From: Fimbriimonadaceae bacterium | GTDB lineage: Bacteria > Armatimonadota > Fimbriimonadia > Fimbriimonadales > Fimbriimonadaceae | Length of the DNA: 64,000 bases | Direction: 5' to 3' | NCBI GenBank assembly: GCA_022843485.1 | Contig: JALHNM010000001.1 | Location: forward strand, 62,001-126,000 | In this document: positions 51,322 to 59,374 of the stretch, one piece after another | Numbering within the stretch: position 1 is the first letter of the stretch | Layout: each line of letters starts with the position of its first letter | Notes under the pieces: generated by a model | The model's input: the letters and a program-made list of their open reading frames with translations, nothing else | The model's database searches: none | What the model was told of the DNA's origin: nothing | Made by a program: the position numbers and the translations under genes

Positions 51322-53636
51322 GGCTGACCGAGGAACAAGAACGGGTGGTGTTGGCCGACGTCCCCGCGTTCACGGTGCGGGCGGCGGCAGGGTCGGGCAA
51401 GACGAGCGTGCTCGTGCTCCGCTACCTCGAGCACGTCGTCACCCAGGGCCTACGGCCGGATCAGGTCTACGCGGTGACCTTTACGAGGAAGGCCGCGGCG
51501 GAGATGAAGCGCCGGGTCGTGAGCCGCCTTCGTGCGGACGGGCGGGCGGAAGACGCCCGGCTCGCGGAGACGGGCCCGATCCAGACCATCCACGGCCTTT
51601 GTGAGCGGCTGCTTCGGGAGAACGCGCTCGAGGCGGGGGTTGACCCAGAGTTCACGGTGCTTGAGGGGCCCCTCCGGACGACGGTTCAGGAGGAGGCGGT
51701 GCGGCACGCGATCCGCGTCGCCCCGGACGAGTCACCGGAGGCGGCAGCGCTGCTCCAGTTGCTGGGCGGAAAGCGGTCGTTCCGGGGGCCGGGCGGGCTG
51801 CACGCGGCCCTCCGGCAGCACGTGACGGGGCTCCTCGACGCCCTCCGGTCGTCTGGGTTGACCCGGGAGCGCCTGGAAGCGGACTACGCCACGCCGGAAG
51901 TGACGGTCGCGACCTGGGCGGCGGCGATGGCCGAGGACGTCCCCGCCCTGATCGCGGAGGTCGCGGGGGCGTTCGACGGCGGGTGGCTGGACCGGGCGAC
52001 GGCGGCGAAGGGGACGACAAAGGCCCCGGCCTGGCTGCGCCCGACGATTGCGGAGGACTTGGAGGCCACGGCGAGGGACACGTGCGGTCTGATGCGGTAC
52101 GTGCTGGAGGCGTGGGCCGCACTCGACAGCGAAATGGAGGCGCGCCAGGCCTTCGACTTCGCCCTGCTCGAGGCCAAGACGGTGCGGGCACTAGAGGGTA
52201 ACCCGACGGTGCGGGAGCGAGTGCGGCGCCAGGTGCGGGCCGTGCTGGTGGACGAGGCGCAGGACGTCAACCCGGTTCAGTACCGGCTGCTCGACGCGCT
52301 GGGGGCGGATCGGGTGATGATGGTGGGCGACCCCCAGCAGTCGATCTACGGGTTCCGGATGACGGACCGGCGGCTGTTCATCGACCGGTCGGAGCGCCAG
52401 GAGTGCTTCGACCTCTCCGTCAACCACCGGTCACGGCCGGGGGTCCTTGCGTTCGTGGACAAGGTGTTCCAGCAGGAATGGGGGGAGGGGTATCGGCCGA
52501 TGCTGGCCCCCGTGGCGTCGACCGGGGACGACCCGTTCGCGGTCGTGAGCCCGCCGATGCTGGGCGTGGAACTCTGGCCGATGGAGGCGAAGGCCACGCC
52601 CGCCCTTGCCGAGCGGGTCGCGGAGGTCGTCGAGGAGTTGGGCGACGCGAACCGGGTCGCGGTCTTGATGCGGGGCAACCGGGAGTTGTCCGAGATCGCC
52701 CGGCACCTCTCACTCCGCAGGATCGACTCTCGCCGGACCGGGGGCGGCGAGCGCTTCTACGCCCGGATGGAAGTGCGGGACGTCGCGAACGCCCTCCAAG
52801 CGCTGTGCGACCCGTACGACGACTACACCCTGCTGTGCCTGCTGCGGAGCCCGTTCGTGGGGCTCTCGATGGACGGCGTGGTCCAGTTGGCCGATCGGAG
52901 ACCCGTCTTCGACGCCTTGGCCGAGTACGGCCAGGGGAGCGACCCGGACCGCGTCCGAGTCGCGAGGTTCTTAGCCTGGTTCGAGCCCCTTCGGCAGCGA
53001 GCGGATCGGGTGCCGGCTTGGGAGACGATCGGCCCCCTGCTCGACCGTTCGCCGTATCTACCGACGGTGGCGAAGCGACGGTTCGGGCGGCAGACGGTCG
53101 CGAACGTGCGCAAGCTGCTCTCGTTGGCGGCGGGCGAGCCGGGGACGGGGGCGAGGGCGTTCGCCGAGCACGTTCGGACGATCCAGCGGCTCGACCACCG
53201 AGAGGGGGAGGCATTGGCGGTCGACGACGACACCCCGGCGGTGACCCTGAGCACGGTACACGGGGCCAAGGGGCTTGAGTGGGACACCGTTATCGTTGGG
53301 GACACACTCGCTCGGCTCGGAAAGCCCCGGCCCGACGAGATCTCGCGCGACGCCCGACGGGGGCTTGTGGAGGCAAGGCTGCGTGGGAAGGGCACGGCGA
53401 TGGGCGATTACCTGCGGTCGCGCGAGAAGGAGTCGGCGGTGGAGGAGGATTTGCGGTTGCTCTACGTCGCGATGACCCGGGCTCGGGAGCGGCTGTGCGT
53501 CGTCGTGGGCCCGGGGCCGGGGCAGGACACCCTGGCGGGGCGGGTGGCCAGGGCCGTGGGCTTCCCCGACCGGCTTGCGGAGGGGATCCGGGTGAGAGAG
53601 GGTTCGAAACGGCCGCAGGTAGACTCGCCCGGATGA
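51318..53636 (+). CDS. UvrD/AddA-like superfamily 1 helicase
   Basis: A 772-residue SF1A helicase with all motifs: Walker A AAAGSGKTSVL, Walker B VDEAQDVN, motif III GDPQQSIYGFR, motif IV NHRSRPG, motif V STVHGAKGLEWD and motif VI LYVAMTRARERL. It unwinds DNA 3' to 5'. It lacks the roughly 300-residue C-terminal nuclease domain of full-length AddA (about 1200 residues). Its partner upstream seems nuclease-dead, so the pair may need another nuclease or only unwind. GTG start overlapping the AddB-like stop. The open frame from 50340 is a different frame within that gene and is not used. Confidence 0.9.
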   Translation: MRLTEEQERVVLADVPAFTVRAAAGSGKTSVLVLRYLEHVVTQGLRPDQVYAVTFTRKAAAEMKRRVVSRLRADGRAEDARLAETGPIQTIHGLCERLLRENALEAGVDPEFTVLEGPLRTTVQEEAVRHAIRVAPDESPEAAALLQLLGGKRSFRGPGGLHAALRQHVTGLLDALRSSGLTRERLEADYATPEVTVATWAAAMAEDVPALIAEVAGAFDGGWLDRATAAKGTTKAPAWLRPTIAEDLEATARDTCGLMRYVLEAWAALDSEMEARQAFDFALLEAKTVRALEGNPTVRERVRRQVRAVLVDEAQDVNPVQYRLLDALGADRVMMVGDPQQSIYGFRMTDRRLFIDRSERQECFDLSVNHRSRPGVLAFVDKVFQQEWGEGYRPMLAPVASTGDDPFAVVSPPMLGVELWPMEAKATPALAERVAEVVEELGDANRVAVLMRGNRELSEIARHLSLRRIDSRRTGGGERFYARMEVRDVANALQALCDPYDDYTLLCLLRSPFVGLSMDGVVQLADRRPVFDALAEYGQGSDPDRVRVARFLAWFEPLRQRADRVPAWETIGPLLDRSPYLPTVAKRRFGRQTVANVRKLLSLAAGEPGTGARAFAEHVRTIQRLDHREGEALAVDDDTPAVTLSTVHGAKGLEWDTVIVGDTLARLGKPRPDEISRDARRGLVEARLRGKGTAMGDYLRSREKESAVEEDLRLLYVAMTRARERLCVVVGPGPGQDTLAGRVARAVGFPDRLAEGIRVREGSKRPQVDSPG
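53620..53625 (+). promoter_or_regulatory. leaderless-type -10 element TAGACT inside the helicase 3' end
   Basis: TAGACT ends 7 bases before the nitrilase-family ATG at 53633. It lies within the last codons of the helicase gene, so the downstream gene may have its own promoter. Confidence 0.42.
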
Positions 53637-54493
53637 CGTTCACCCTGGCCGCGGCCCAGTTCGCCCCGACCAAAGGGGCCGTGGCGGCGAACCTCGATAG
53701 GGTCGCGGAAGCGACCCAGGCCGCAGTGGCGGAAGGGGCCGACGTCGTGGCCTTCCCCGAGAGCGTGGTCACCGGGTACTACCTGGAAGGCGGAGCGGAT
53801 CAGCGAGCGCTCTCGCCGGAGGAGCTACGCGAGGGGCTGGCAAAGCGGCTTTCGGGGCTCGAGCGCCCGGTCGACGTGCTCGTGGGGTTCTACGAGCGCG
53901 CCGTGGGGCAGCCGTTCAACAGCGCGGCCTACATGACCTTCTCAGGCGGGTTGGCCCAGACGGTGCACGTCTACCGCAAGTTCTTCCTCCCCACTTACGG
54001 GCTGTTCGACGAGGATCGGTTCCACCAGCGAGGGACGGAGCTCGGGGTGTTCGACACCCGTTTCGGCCGGTTCGGGGTGCTCATCTGCGAGGACGTCTGG
54101 CACTCGATCCTGGGGACGCTCCTCGCCCTGAACGGGGCCGAGGTGGTCTTCGTCCCAAGCGCCTCTCCCGTGCGGGGCTTGGCCGAGGGCAAGCCGGGGA
54201 ACGTGCTCCGTTACGAGCGGATGCTGCGGGAGTTGGCGGAGGAGCACGGGCTCTTCACCGTCGCTGCGATGCTGACGGGGCTGGAAGGGGGCAAGGCCTT
54301 GAGCGGGGGGAGCATGGTGTTCGACCCGTTCGGGGCGATGATGGTCCAGGCCCCGGTTGGTGAGGACGCGATCGTGATGGCGGAGGTCGATCTGGAGGTC
54401 GTGGCCTTGGCCCGGTCGAAGACGCCTCTGCTGGCCGACCTGCGATCCTCCTGGGGCTTGGTGAGCCGGCTCGTGGTGGAGACGGAGCCTTGA
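53633..54493 (+). CDS. nitrilase-superfamily amidohydrolase, NadE-glutaminase-like
   Basis: A 286-residue carbon-nitrogen hydrolase with the complete Glu-Lys-Cys triad: Glu43 in AFPES, Lys116 in YRKFFLPTYG and Cys152 in LICEDVWHS. The phrases FFLPTYGLFDEDR and CEDVWH closely resemble the glutaminase domain of glutamine-dependent NAD synthetases. Here no synthetase domain is attached, so it may be a stand-alone glutaminase/amidase supplying ammonia to a separate NadE, or another amidase. It overlaps the helicase stop (ATGA) but also has its own TAGACT element. A short membrane protein gene overlaps its end. Confidence 0.85.
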   Translation: MTFTLAAAQFAPTKGAVAANLDRVAEATQAAVAEGADVVAFPESVVTGYYLEGGADQRALSPEELREGLAKRLSGLERPVDVLVGFYERAVGQPFNSAAYMTFSGGLAQTVHVYRKFFLPTYGLFDEDRFHQRGTELGVFDTRFGRFGVLICEDVWHSILGTLLALNGAEVVFVPSASPVRGLAEGKPGNVLRYERMLRELAEEHGLFTVAAMLTGLEGGKALSGGSMVFDPFGAMMVQAPVGEDAIVMAEVDLEVVALARSKTPLLADLRSSWGLVSRLVVETEP

Positions 54494-55047
54494 CCCCGAT
54501 CGAGAGCGGGTGGTTCGAGGTCGATCCCCGCGAGGCCACGAGGCTCAACGTTCGGTTGTTCCTACCCTCGACGGCCGCGAACCTGGCCTTGACGGCGGTG
54601 GCCGTGGCGGCGGTGGTGTTCGCGGCCTTGGCTCTGGTGATGCAGCGTCCGGCAGGCTATTCGTTCGCGGTGGCGATCGGCGGGGCGACGCTGGGGTACC
54701 TCGTGTCGCTGGGGTTGTTCCTGGTCCGGTCGAGGATGGTGCCGAGGCACCGGGCGAACCGGGGTGTGCTCGGCCGGCGGCGGTTGGAGCTCCAGCCGGA
54801 CCGGCTCACAGGCGAGACGGAAGGGGGCATGCGGAGCGACGTGCCTTGGGGACAGTTCGTCCGGCGGGTCGACTTCGAGGACGGGTTGGCCCTGTTCGTC
54901 TCGCGGTATCAGTTCGTCTGGGTGCCGCGTGGCGCCTTCGACCCCGCGGATTGGGAGCGGGCCCGGTCGCTCATGGCGAGCCGGATCCCGCTCCAAGGTT
55001 CAGGTTCCGCAGGTCGCGGACCCGACCGCAACCTTAGTGGCCGCTGA
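54490..55047 (+). CDS. YcxB-like membrane protein
   Basis: A 185-residue protein with two membrane helices (about 28-50 and 59-80), then a soluble beta domain ending in a YcxB-like block (RVDFEDGLALFVSRYQFVWVPRGAF). Such proteins are small membrane proteins of unknown role. The TTG start at 54490 overlaps the stop of the nitrilase gene, so it is probably translationally coupled. The end overlaps the convergent rplA by 14 bases. Confidence 0.7.
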   Translation: MTPIESGWFEVDPREATRLNVRLFLPSTAANLALTAVAVAAVVFAALALVMQRPAGYSFAVAIGGATLGYLVSLGLFLVRSRMVPRHRANRGVLGRRRLELQPDRLTGETEGGMRSDVPWGQFVRRVDFEDGLALFVSRYQFVWVPRGAFDPADWERARSLMASRIPLQGSGSAGRGPDRNLSGR

Positions 55048-55756
55048 ACTTACTGGCGAGGCCGGGGTCGAGGGGGACACCGGGGCCCATGGTCGAACTG
55101 AGGGTCACGCTGACCAGGTAGCGGCCCTTCGACGAGGCAGGCTTGGCCCGGATGACAGCGTCGAGGGCGGCACGCACGTTGTCGGCGAGCTGCTCGGACG
55201 TGAAGTTGACCTTTCCGACGGGCATGTGGACGATGCCCGCCTTGTCCACTCGGTACTCGACGCGGGTCGCGCCCTTGATGTCCTTGACGGCCTGCTCGAT
55301 GGCGTCGGTGACCGTCCCGTTCTTCTTGTTCGGGGTGCGGGTGCCGAGGAACCGGCCGATCTTGCCGATCTGGGGGGCCATGTCGTTCGTCGCCAGCATC
55401 ACGTCGAAGTCCTTCCAACCCTCTTGGACCTTCTTGATGAGATCCTCGTCGCCGACGAAGTCGGCACCGGCGGCCTCGGCCTCTTTGGCCAAGTCGCCCT
55501 TAGCGAGGACGGCGACGGTCTTCGTCTTACCCGTCCCGTGGGGAAGGTTGGTCGTGCCACGGACGTTCTGGTCGCCCTTGCGGGGGTCGACGCCGAGACG
55601 GATGGAGAGGTCGACGCCCTCGACGAACTTGGCGGTGGCGGTCTCCTTGACCAGGGCCAGAGCCTCAGTGACTTCGTAGAGCTTGGACTTATCGACCTTC
55701 TGGATCACGGCCGCGAACCGGCCGGACTGCTTCGCTTTTCGGATGTTCTTGCGCAT
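55034..55756 (-). CDS. rplA: 50S ribosomal protein L1
   Basis: A 240-residue L1, the usual length. It forms the mobile stalk near the E site and, in many bacteria, represses its own operon. Family blocks are VDLSIRLGVDPRKGDQNVRGT, shown in part, AGADFVGDEDLIKKVQEGW, and the C-terminal KGRYLVSVTLSSTMGPGV. Unusually it stands alone: rplK is not upstream and rplJ/rplL are not downstream. TATAGT at 55811-55816 on the minus strand would give a leader of about 50 bases ending in GAGGAAAC, so this gene is leadered and might carry an L1-binding site. Confidence 0.97.
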   Translation of the reverse strand: MRKNIRKAKQSGRFAAVIQKVDKSKLYEVTEALALVKETATAKFVEGVDLSIRLGVDPRKGDQNVRGTTNLPHGTGKTKTVAVLAKGDLAKEAEAAGADFVGDEDLIKKVQEGWKDFDVMLATNDMAPQIGKIGRFLGTRTPNKKNGTVTDAIEQAVKDIKGATRVEYRVDKAGIVHMPVGKVNFTSEQLADNVRAALDAVIRAKPASSKGRYLVSVTLSSTMGPGVPLDPGLASKFSGH

Positions 55757-55810
55757 GTGGGGTTTCCTCGCGTGGTGTCTTGGCCGCGCTCAGCCTCCCA
55801 CGCGGGGCAG

Positions 55811-55816
55811 ACTATA
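55811..55816 (-). promoter_or_regulatory. -10-like element TATAGT for rplA
   Basis: TATAGT on the minus strand, about 54 bases before the rplA ATG. The leader contains GAGGAAAC close to the start codon. No clear -35 was seen. Confidence 0.42.
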
Positions 55817-55874
55817 CCCCCGGCGGGTCCCGTCTCGGGGACGAACGGGGTCGTGAGGAAGGTAAGAGGGGTCG

Positions 55875-57038
55875 ATGGTCACCTCGACGCTCATTGCCTT
55901 AGCGATAGCCCAAACGTCGGCCCCGTTCGAGCCAGGCCCCGCCTGGGACAAGATCGAGCGGGCGATCCGGACGACCTACTACGCCAGGTCGACGCAAAAG
56001 GACCGGATGGAGCGGCTCCTGGACACGGCCGAGCCCGGCGCCCGTCGGGCCACCACGCTTCCCGAGTTCCAGGAGCGAGTGCGAGCCATGATCTCCGAGT
56101 TCGGAGACTCGCACTTCGACCTGTACACCCGTTCGGACCAGGGCTTTTACACCTTCGACAGCCTCGTGCGGCGGGAACGGGCGGAAAAGATGCCCCACAT
56201 CGGCGCCTGGTTCCGCCGAACCAGCGAAGGGTACGCCATCCGGATGGTGCTGGACGGAGGCCCCGCGGCACAGGCAGGCCTACGGAAGGGGGACGTCGTG
56301 ACGACGATCGACGAGAGGCCCTTCAGCCCGATCGACGGCCTTCGGCCGTCTGTGGGCAAGCGGGTGTCGGTTCGGTACTTGCGAGCAGGGGTCGCCCGTC
56401 GGGCCGACGTCGCTGTGGTCTTTGAGCCCGCGTTAGACGCTTTCCTTGCCGCCTCCCGGGCCAGCGGCAAAGTGATCGAGCGAGACGGGGTGCGGATCGG
56501 TCATTGGAGACTGTGGGTGATGGTCGACGACCGTCAGCGAGCGGCCCTGCAAGGCTTCGTCCAGGGTCGGGCCCAAGAGACGGACGCGTTCGTGCTCGAC
56601 CTGCGGGACGGGTTCGGGGGGCGGCCGGAGGGGTACGCCGACCCGTTCTTCCGACCGGAAGTCACGCTCGAGTGGGGACCGCCGGGGCAAGGGTTGCGAC
56701 AGGCCTTTGGGTACCAGAAGCCCTTAGTGGTCTTGATCAACGAAGGGTCGCGAAGTGCGAAGGAGGTGTTGGCCTACATCCTCAAGCTCAGCGGACGAGC
56801 CACGCTCGTGGGCTCAACGACGGCGGGGGACGTGTTGGGGACGACGCCGAGCCCGCTCGGGGAGTGGGGCTACCTCGAGGTGCCGATGGTCGAGTTGAGG
56901 GTGGACGGGCAGCGGCTCGAGGGCAAAGGGGTGGCGCCTGACGTTTCGGTGGGTTCGGAGTTCGGCCCCGAGGGAGACGATCGGGCCCTCGAGCGGGCGT
57001 TGGAGGTAGCGGTGGAGAAGGCGAAGGGCTCGGGCTGA
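55875..57038 (+). CDS. S41-family peptidase with PDZ domain
   Basis: A 387-residue protein with a short hydrophobic N-terminus (VTSTLIALAIAQTSAP), perhaps a signal peptide. A PDZ-like domain (about 115-175) has YAIRMVLDGGPAAQAGLRKGDVV. The peptidase core follows, with AFVLDLRDGFGG and Ser294 in NEGSRSAKEVLAY as the likely nucleophile. The Lys that serves as base in CtpA/Prc (TFGKG) is replaced: here the block is STTAGDVLG, as in some S41 relatives outside the CtpA group. So the catalytic mechanism may differ. It probably acts in the periplasm. An AAGAGGGG purine run precedes the ATG. Confidence 0.83.
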   Translation: MVTSTLIALAIAQTSAPFEPGPAWDKIERAIRTTYYARSTQKDRMERLLDTAEPGARRATTLPEFQERVRAMISEFGDSHFDLYTRSDQGFYTFDSLVRRERAEKMPHIGAWFRRTSEGYAIRMVLDGGPAAQAGLRKGDVVTTIDERPFSPIDGLRPSVGKRVSVRYLRAGVARRADVAVVFEPALDAFLAASRASGKVIERDGVRIGHWRLWVMVDDRQRAALQGFVQGRAQETDAFVLDLRDGFGGRPEGYADPFFRPEVTLEWGPPGQGLRQAFGYQKPLVVLINEGSRSAKEVLAYILKLSGRATLVGSTTAGDVLGTTPSPLGEWGYLEVPMVELRVDGQRLEGKGVAPDVSVGSEFGPEGDDRALERALEVAVEKAKGSG

Positions 57039-57049
57039 AGGAGGCCAGG

Positions 57050-57095
57050 CTAGAAGCTTGGGACACCATCGGCTGGAAGCCGATGCTACGTAAGG
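57050..57095. repeat. intergenic hairpin element overlapping the tmk stop
   Basis: CATCGGCT-GGA-AGCCGATG is a perfect eight-base-pair hairpin (about 57067-57085), preceded by GGCTAGAAGCTTGGGACAC. On the minus strand the following TAG is the tmk stop codon. Elements of the type GGCTGGAAGCC are, to my knowledge, dispersed repeats in several environmental phyla. It may also end transcription of the S41 gene. Confidence 0.45.
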
Positions 57096-57670
57096 GCGGC
57101 GAGGCAGGCGGCGAGGACGGCGTCGGGGGGCTGGGTGGCGTCGACCGTCCGCCACCGGTCCGGCTCCAGGGCAGCCTCGGCGAGGAACCCGTCCCTGACT
57201 CTTTGGTGGAACTCGAGAGGCTCTCGGTCGATGCGGTCGGGGTCTTGGAGCCGGCCGAGACCGACCTCCGCCGGGACGTCAAGGAGGAGGGTCCGGTCGG
57301 GCCGGAGGCCTCCGGTGGCCAAGGTGTTCAGCTCTCGCAGCCGGACGACGTCGAGCCCCCGGGCGTGACCCTGGTAGACGACGGTCGAATCGGCGAACCG
57401 GTCGCAAAGTACGATGTGCCCGCGGCTGAGGGCGGGGCGCACGACGGTGGCGACGTGCTGGGTGCGGTCGGCGAGGAACAGGAAGACCTCGGCCCAGGAC
57501 TCGAGTCCGCCGCCGTCGAGGAGGATCGACCGGATCTTGGCCCCCGCGTCCCCGGATCCTGGCTCGCGGGTGAGGGTGACCTGGCGGCCCTGCCGCTGGA
57601 GGGCCTGGGCAAGACCCCGGAGCATCGTCGACTTGCCCGAACCTTCCGGCCCTTCCACGGTGACGAACAC
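57086..57670 (-). CDS. tmk: thymidylate kinase
   Basis: A 194-residue TMP kinase, slightly shorter than the usual 205-215. It phosphorylates dTMP to dTDP. The P-loop is EGPEGSGKSTM, with DRFADSTVVYQG (the DRY/H block), and a lid region DPDRIDREPLEFHQRVRDG. The GTG start is supported by TATCCT ending seven bases upstream and no Shine-Dalgarno. The open frame to 58012 is antisense to the next gene. The stop codon is supplied by the hairpin element at 57050-57095. Confidence 0.95.
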   Translation of the reverse strand: MFVTVEGPEGSGKSTMLRGLAQALQRQGRQVTLTREPGSGDAGAKIRSILLDGGGLESWAEVFLFLADRTQHVATVVRPALSRGHIVLCDRFADSTVVYQGHARGLDVVRLRELNTLATGGLRPDRTLLLDVPAEVGLGRLQDPDRIDREPLEFHQRVRDGFLAEAALEPDRWRTVDATQPPDAVLAACLAALT

Positions 57671-57677
57671 GGGTGGG

Positions 57678-57683
57678 AGGATA
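57678..57683 (-). promoter_or_regulatory. leaderless-type -10 element TATCCT for tmk
   Basis: TATCCT on the minus strand ends 7 bases before the tmk GTG. Confidence 0.45.
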
Positions 57684-57751
57684 CTTCCCTGTGCACGGCC
57701 GATGTCCAGTGAGGCGCAGGCTGGACCGGGGGCCGGGCGACGGCGGCGGAG

Positions 57752-57757
57752 TAACGT
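57752..57757 (+). promoter_or_regulatory. leaderless-type -10 element TAACGT
   Basis: TAACGT ends 7 bases before the ATG at 57765, and no Shine-Dalgarno is seen. Confidence 0.45.
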
Positions 57758-57764
57758 TGGCCCT

Positions 57765-58235
57765 ATGGAACCCGCCGCGCTCTCGACGATCAAGGACTGG
57801 TCCATCGTGCTCGCGGGCGCGATCGCCCTCGTGACCTTCGTGACCGGCACACTGGAGTACCGGCGCAGGGGGCGGTACGAACGGGCGCAGAACTTCGTCG
57901 AGATCCGCCGCCGGTTCCTCGACTCGCAGCTCTTCCGCGAGAACCTCCACCTGCTGACGGCCGACGACCCGGCACTAGCCGAGCTCCCGGTGCAGAACCG
58001 GCGGAGCTTCATCGGGTACCTGGAGGAGGTCGCGCTTATGGTGGAGTCGGGGCTGCTCGACCCCGGGGTGGCCAGCTATACGTTCGGCTACTACGTCCGC
58101 CTCGTCGCCGAGTCGAAGAACGTGTGGGTGGGATTGGACCCGGAGAGCCGGTACTGGGAGGTCTTCCATCGCTTCGCCACGACGATGCGCCAGGTCGAGT
58201 CGCACCCTTCACCCAGGCGGCTCCCCACGCTCTGA
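57765..58235 (+). CDS. single-pass membrane protein, hypothetical
   Basis: A 156-residue protein with one N-terminal membrane helix (about residues 11-30), then a charged helical cytoplasmic domain beginning EYRRRGRYERAQNFVEIRRRF. It resembles proteins annotated as DUF4760, but I cannot be sure. The ATG at 57765 is preferred over upstream in-frame codons because of the TAACGT element and the membrane helix. It stands alone between tmk and the acyl-CoA dehydrogenase gene. Confidence 0.68.
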   Translation: MEPAALSTIKDWSIVLAGAIALVTFVTGTLEYRRRGRYERAQNFVEIRRRFLDSQLFRENLHLLTADDPALAELPVQNRRSFIGYLEEVALMVESGLLDPGVASYTFGYYVRLVAESKNVWVGLDPESRYWEVFHRFATTMRQVESHPSPRRLPTL

Positions 58236-58277
58236 GGCCTATCGGCCTGGACCCGGGCGCCGCTGCTGCGGAGTCAG

Positions 58278-58283
58278 TAGGCT
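58278..58283 (+). promoter_or_regulatory. leaderless-type -10 element TAGGCT
   Basis: TAGGCT ends 6 bases before the ATG of the acyl-CoA dehydrogenase gene at 58290. Confidence 0.45.
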
Positions 58284-58289
58284 CCTTCC

Positions 58290-59366
58290 ATGACCGACGT
58301 CACGGTGGCCCTGCTCGAGGAGGCGCATCGGTACTTGCGCGAGGAGGTCGCACCCCAGGCGAACGCGATCGACCGTGACCCCGAGGCATTGCGCGAGGCG
58401 CTGCGGGGACTGTGCACGAGGGGGCTCATGTCGCTGCGTCGGCCGCGGGAGTTCGGCGGGCCGGAGGTGGGAGAGGTCGAGTTCCGGCTCTACCAAGAAG
58501 CGGTGGCCAGGGCGAGCGGGGCCCTCGCGTTCCTGCAGACCCAGCACCAGAGCGCGGTAGGGATGCTCGCCAAGTCGCAGAACGAAGCGCTTCGGGCCGA
58601 GACCCTTCCCCGGATGCACGACGGGACCAGGTTGGTGGGGATCGGGTTCAGCCAGCTCCGGCGACCGGGCGACCCGGTCATGCGGGCCACACCTGAGGAC
58701 GGGGGCTACCGGCTGGACGGACACGTGCCCTGGGTGACGGGGGCGGGGTTCTACCCGGAGTACCTGTTGGGGGCCTCCTTGCCGGACGGGCAGGCGGTGT
58801 TCGGCCTCGTCCCACTCGAGGATGGACCGGGGTGCCGAGTGAGCTCGCCGATGCGGCTCGCGGCCCTGGAGACGGCGATGACGGTCACGGTGGACTACGA
58901 CGGGGCGTTCTTGCCCGCCGAACGCGTCGCCTTCGTCCGCCCGGGGGGTTGGATCGCGGACAACGACCAGATCAACGTGACGCTCCAGGGGTTCTTCGCG
59001 CTCGGGTGCGCCCAGGCCGGGTTAGACGTCGTCTGGCGGGCCTTCGAGAAGCGGGGGGCGGCATTCATCCAGGCATCGTGGGAGCGGCTGAACGGCGAGC
59101 TCGAACGGTGTCGCCAGGCGATGGCGGCCTCGCTGGAGCCGGCCTCGGACCTGTCGGGCGAGGAGAAGCACCGGCTGCGGGCGTGGACGATCGACCTTGC
59201 GGCACGGTGTTCCCACGCCGGGGTTGTGGCGAGCAGCGGGGCGGCGAACGGAGTCGACCACGACGCCCAACGGGTCTACCGCGAGGCCCTTGTGTTCAGC
59301 GTCTCGGCCCAGACCTCGACGATCATGGAGGCGACTCTGGAGCGTTTGGTGGGTCGGGGCCAGTAG
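58290..59366 (+). CDS. acyl-CoA dehydrogenase family flavoprotein
   Basis: A 358-residue protein with the acyl-CoA dehydrogenase layout: a helical N-terminal domain (REEVAPQANAIDRDPEALR), a middle beta domain (GYRLDGHVPWVTGAGFYPEYLLGA and VDYDGAFLPAERVAFV, shown in parts), and a C-terminal helical bundle. It is somewhat shorter than typical enzymes (380-400), and the catalytic Glu cannot be placed with confidence, so it may be a divergent oxidoreductase using another acyl or amine substrate. It probably uses FAD. It is followed closely by an exported protein gene. Confidence 0.83.
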   Translation: MTDVTVALLEEAHRYLREEVAPQANAIDRDPEALREALRGLCTRGLMSLRRPREFGGPEVGEVEFRLYQEAVARASGALAFLQTQHQSAVGMLAKSQNEALRAETLPRMHDGTRLVGIGFSQLRRPGDPVMRATPEDGGYRLDGHVPWVTGAGFYPEYLLGASLPDGQAVFGLVPLEDGPGCRVSSPMRLAALETAMTVTVDYDGAFLPAERVAFVRPGGWIADNDQINVTLQGFFALGCAQAGLDVVWRAFEKRGAAFIQASWERLNGELERCRQAMAASLEPASDLSGEEKHRLRAWTIDLAARCSHAGVVASSGAANGVDHDAQRVYREALVFSVSAQTSTIMEATLERLVGRGQ

Positions 59367-59374
59367 AGGGCGGT

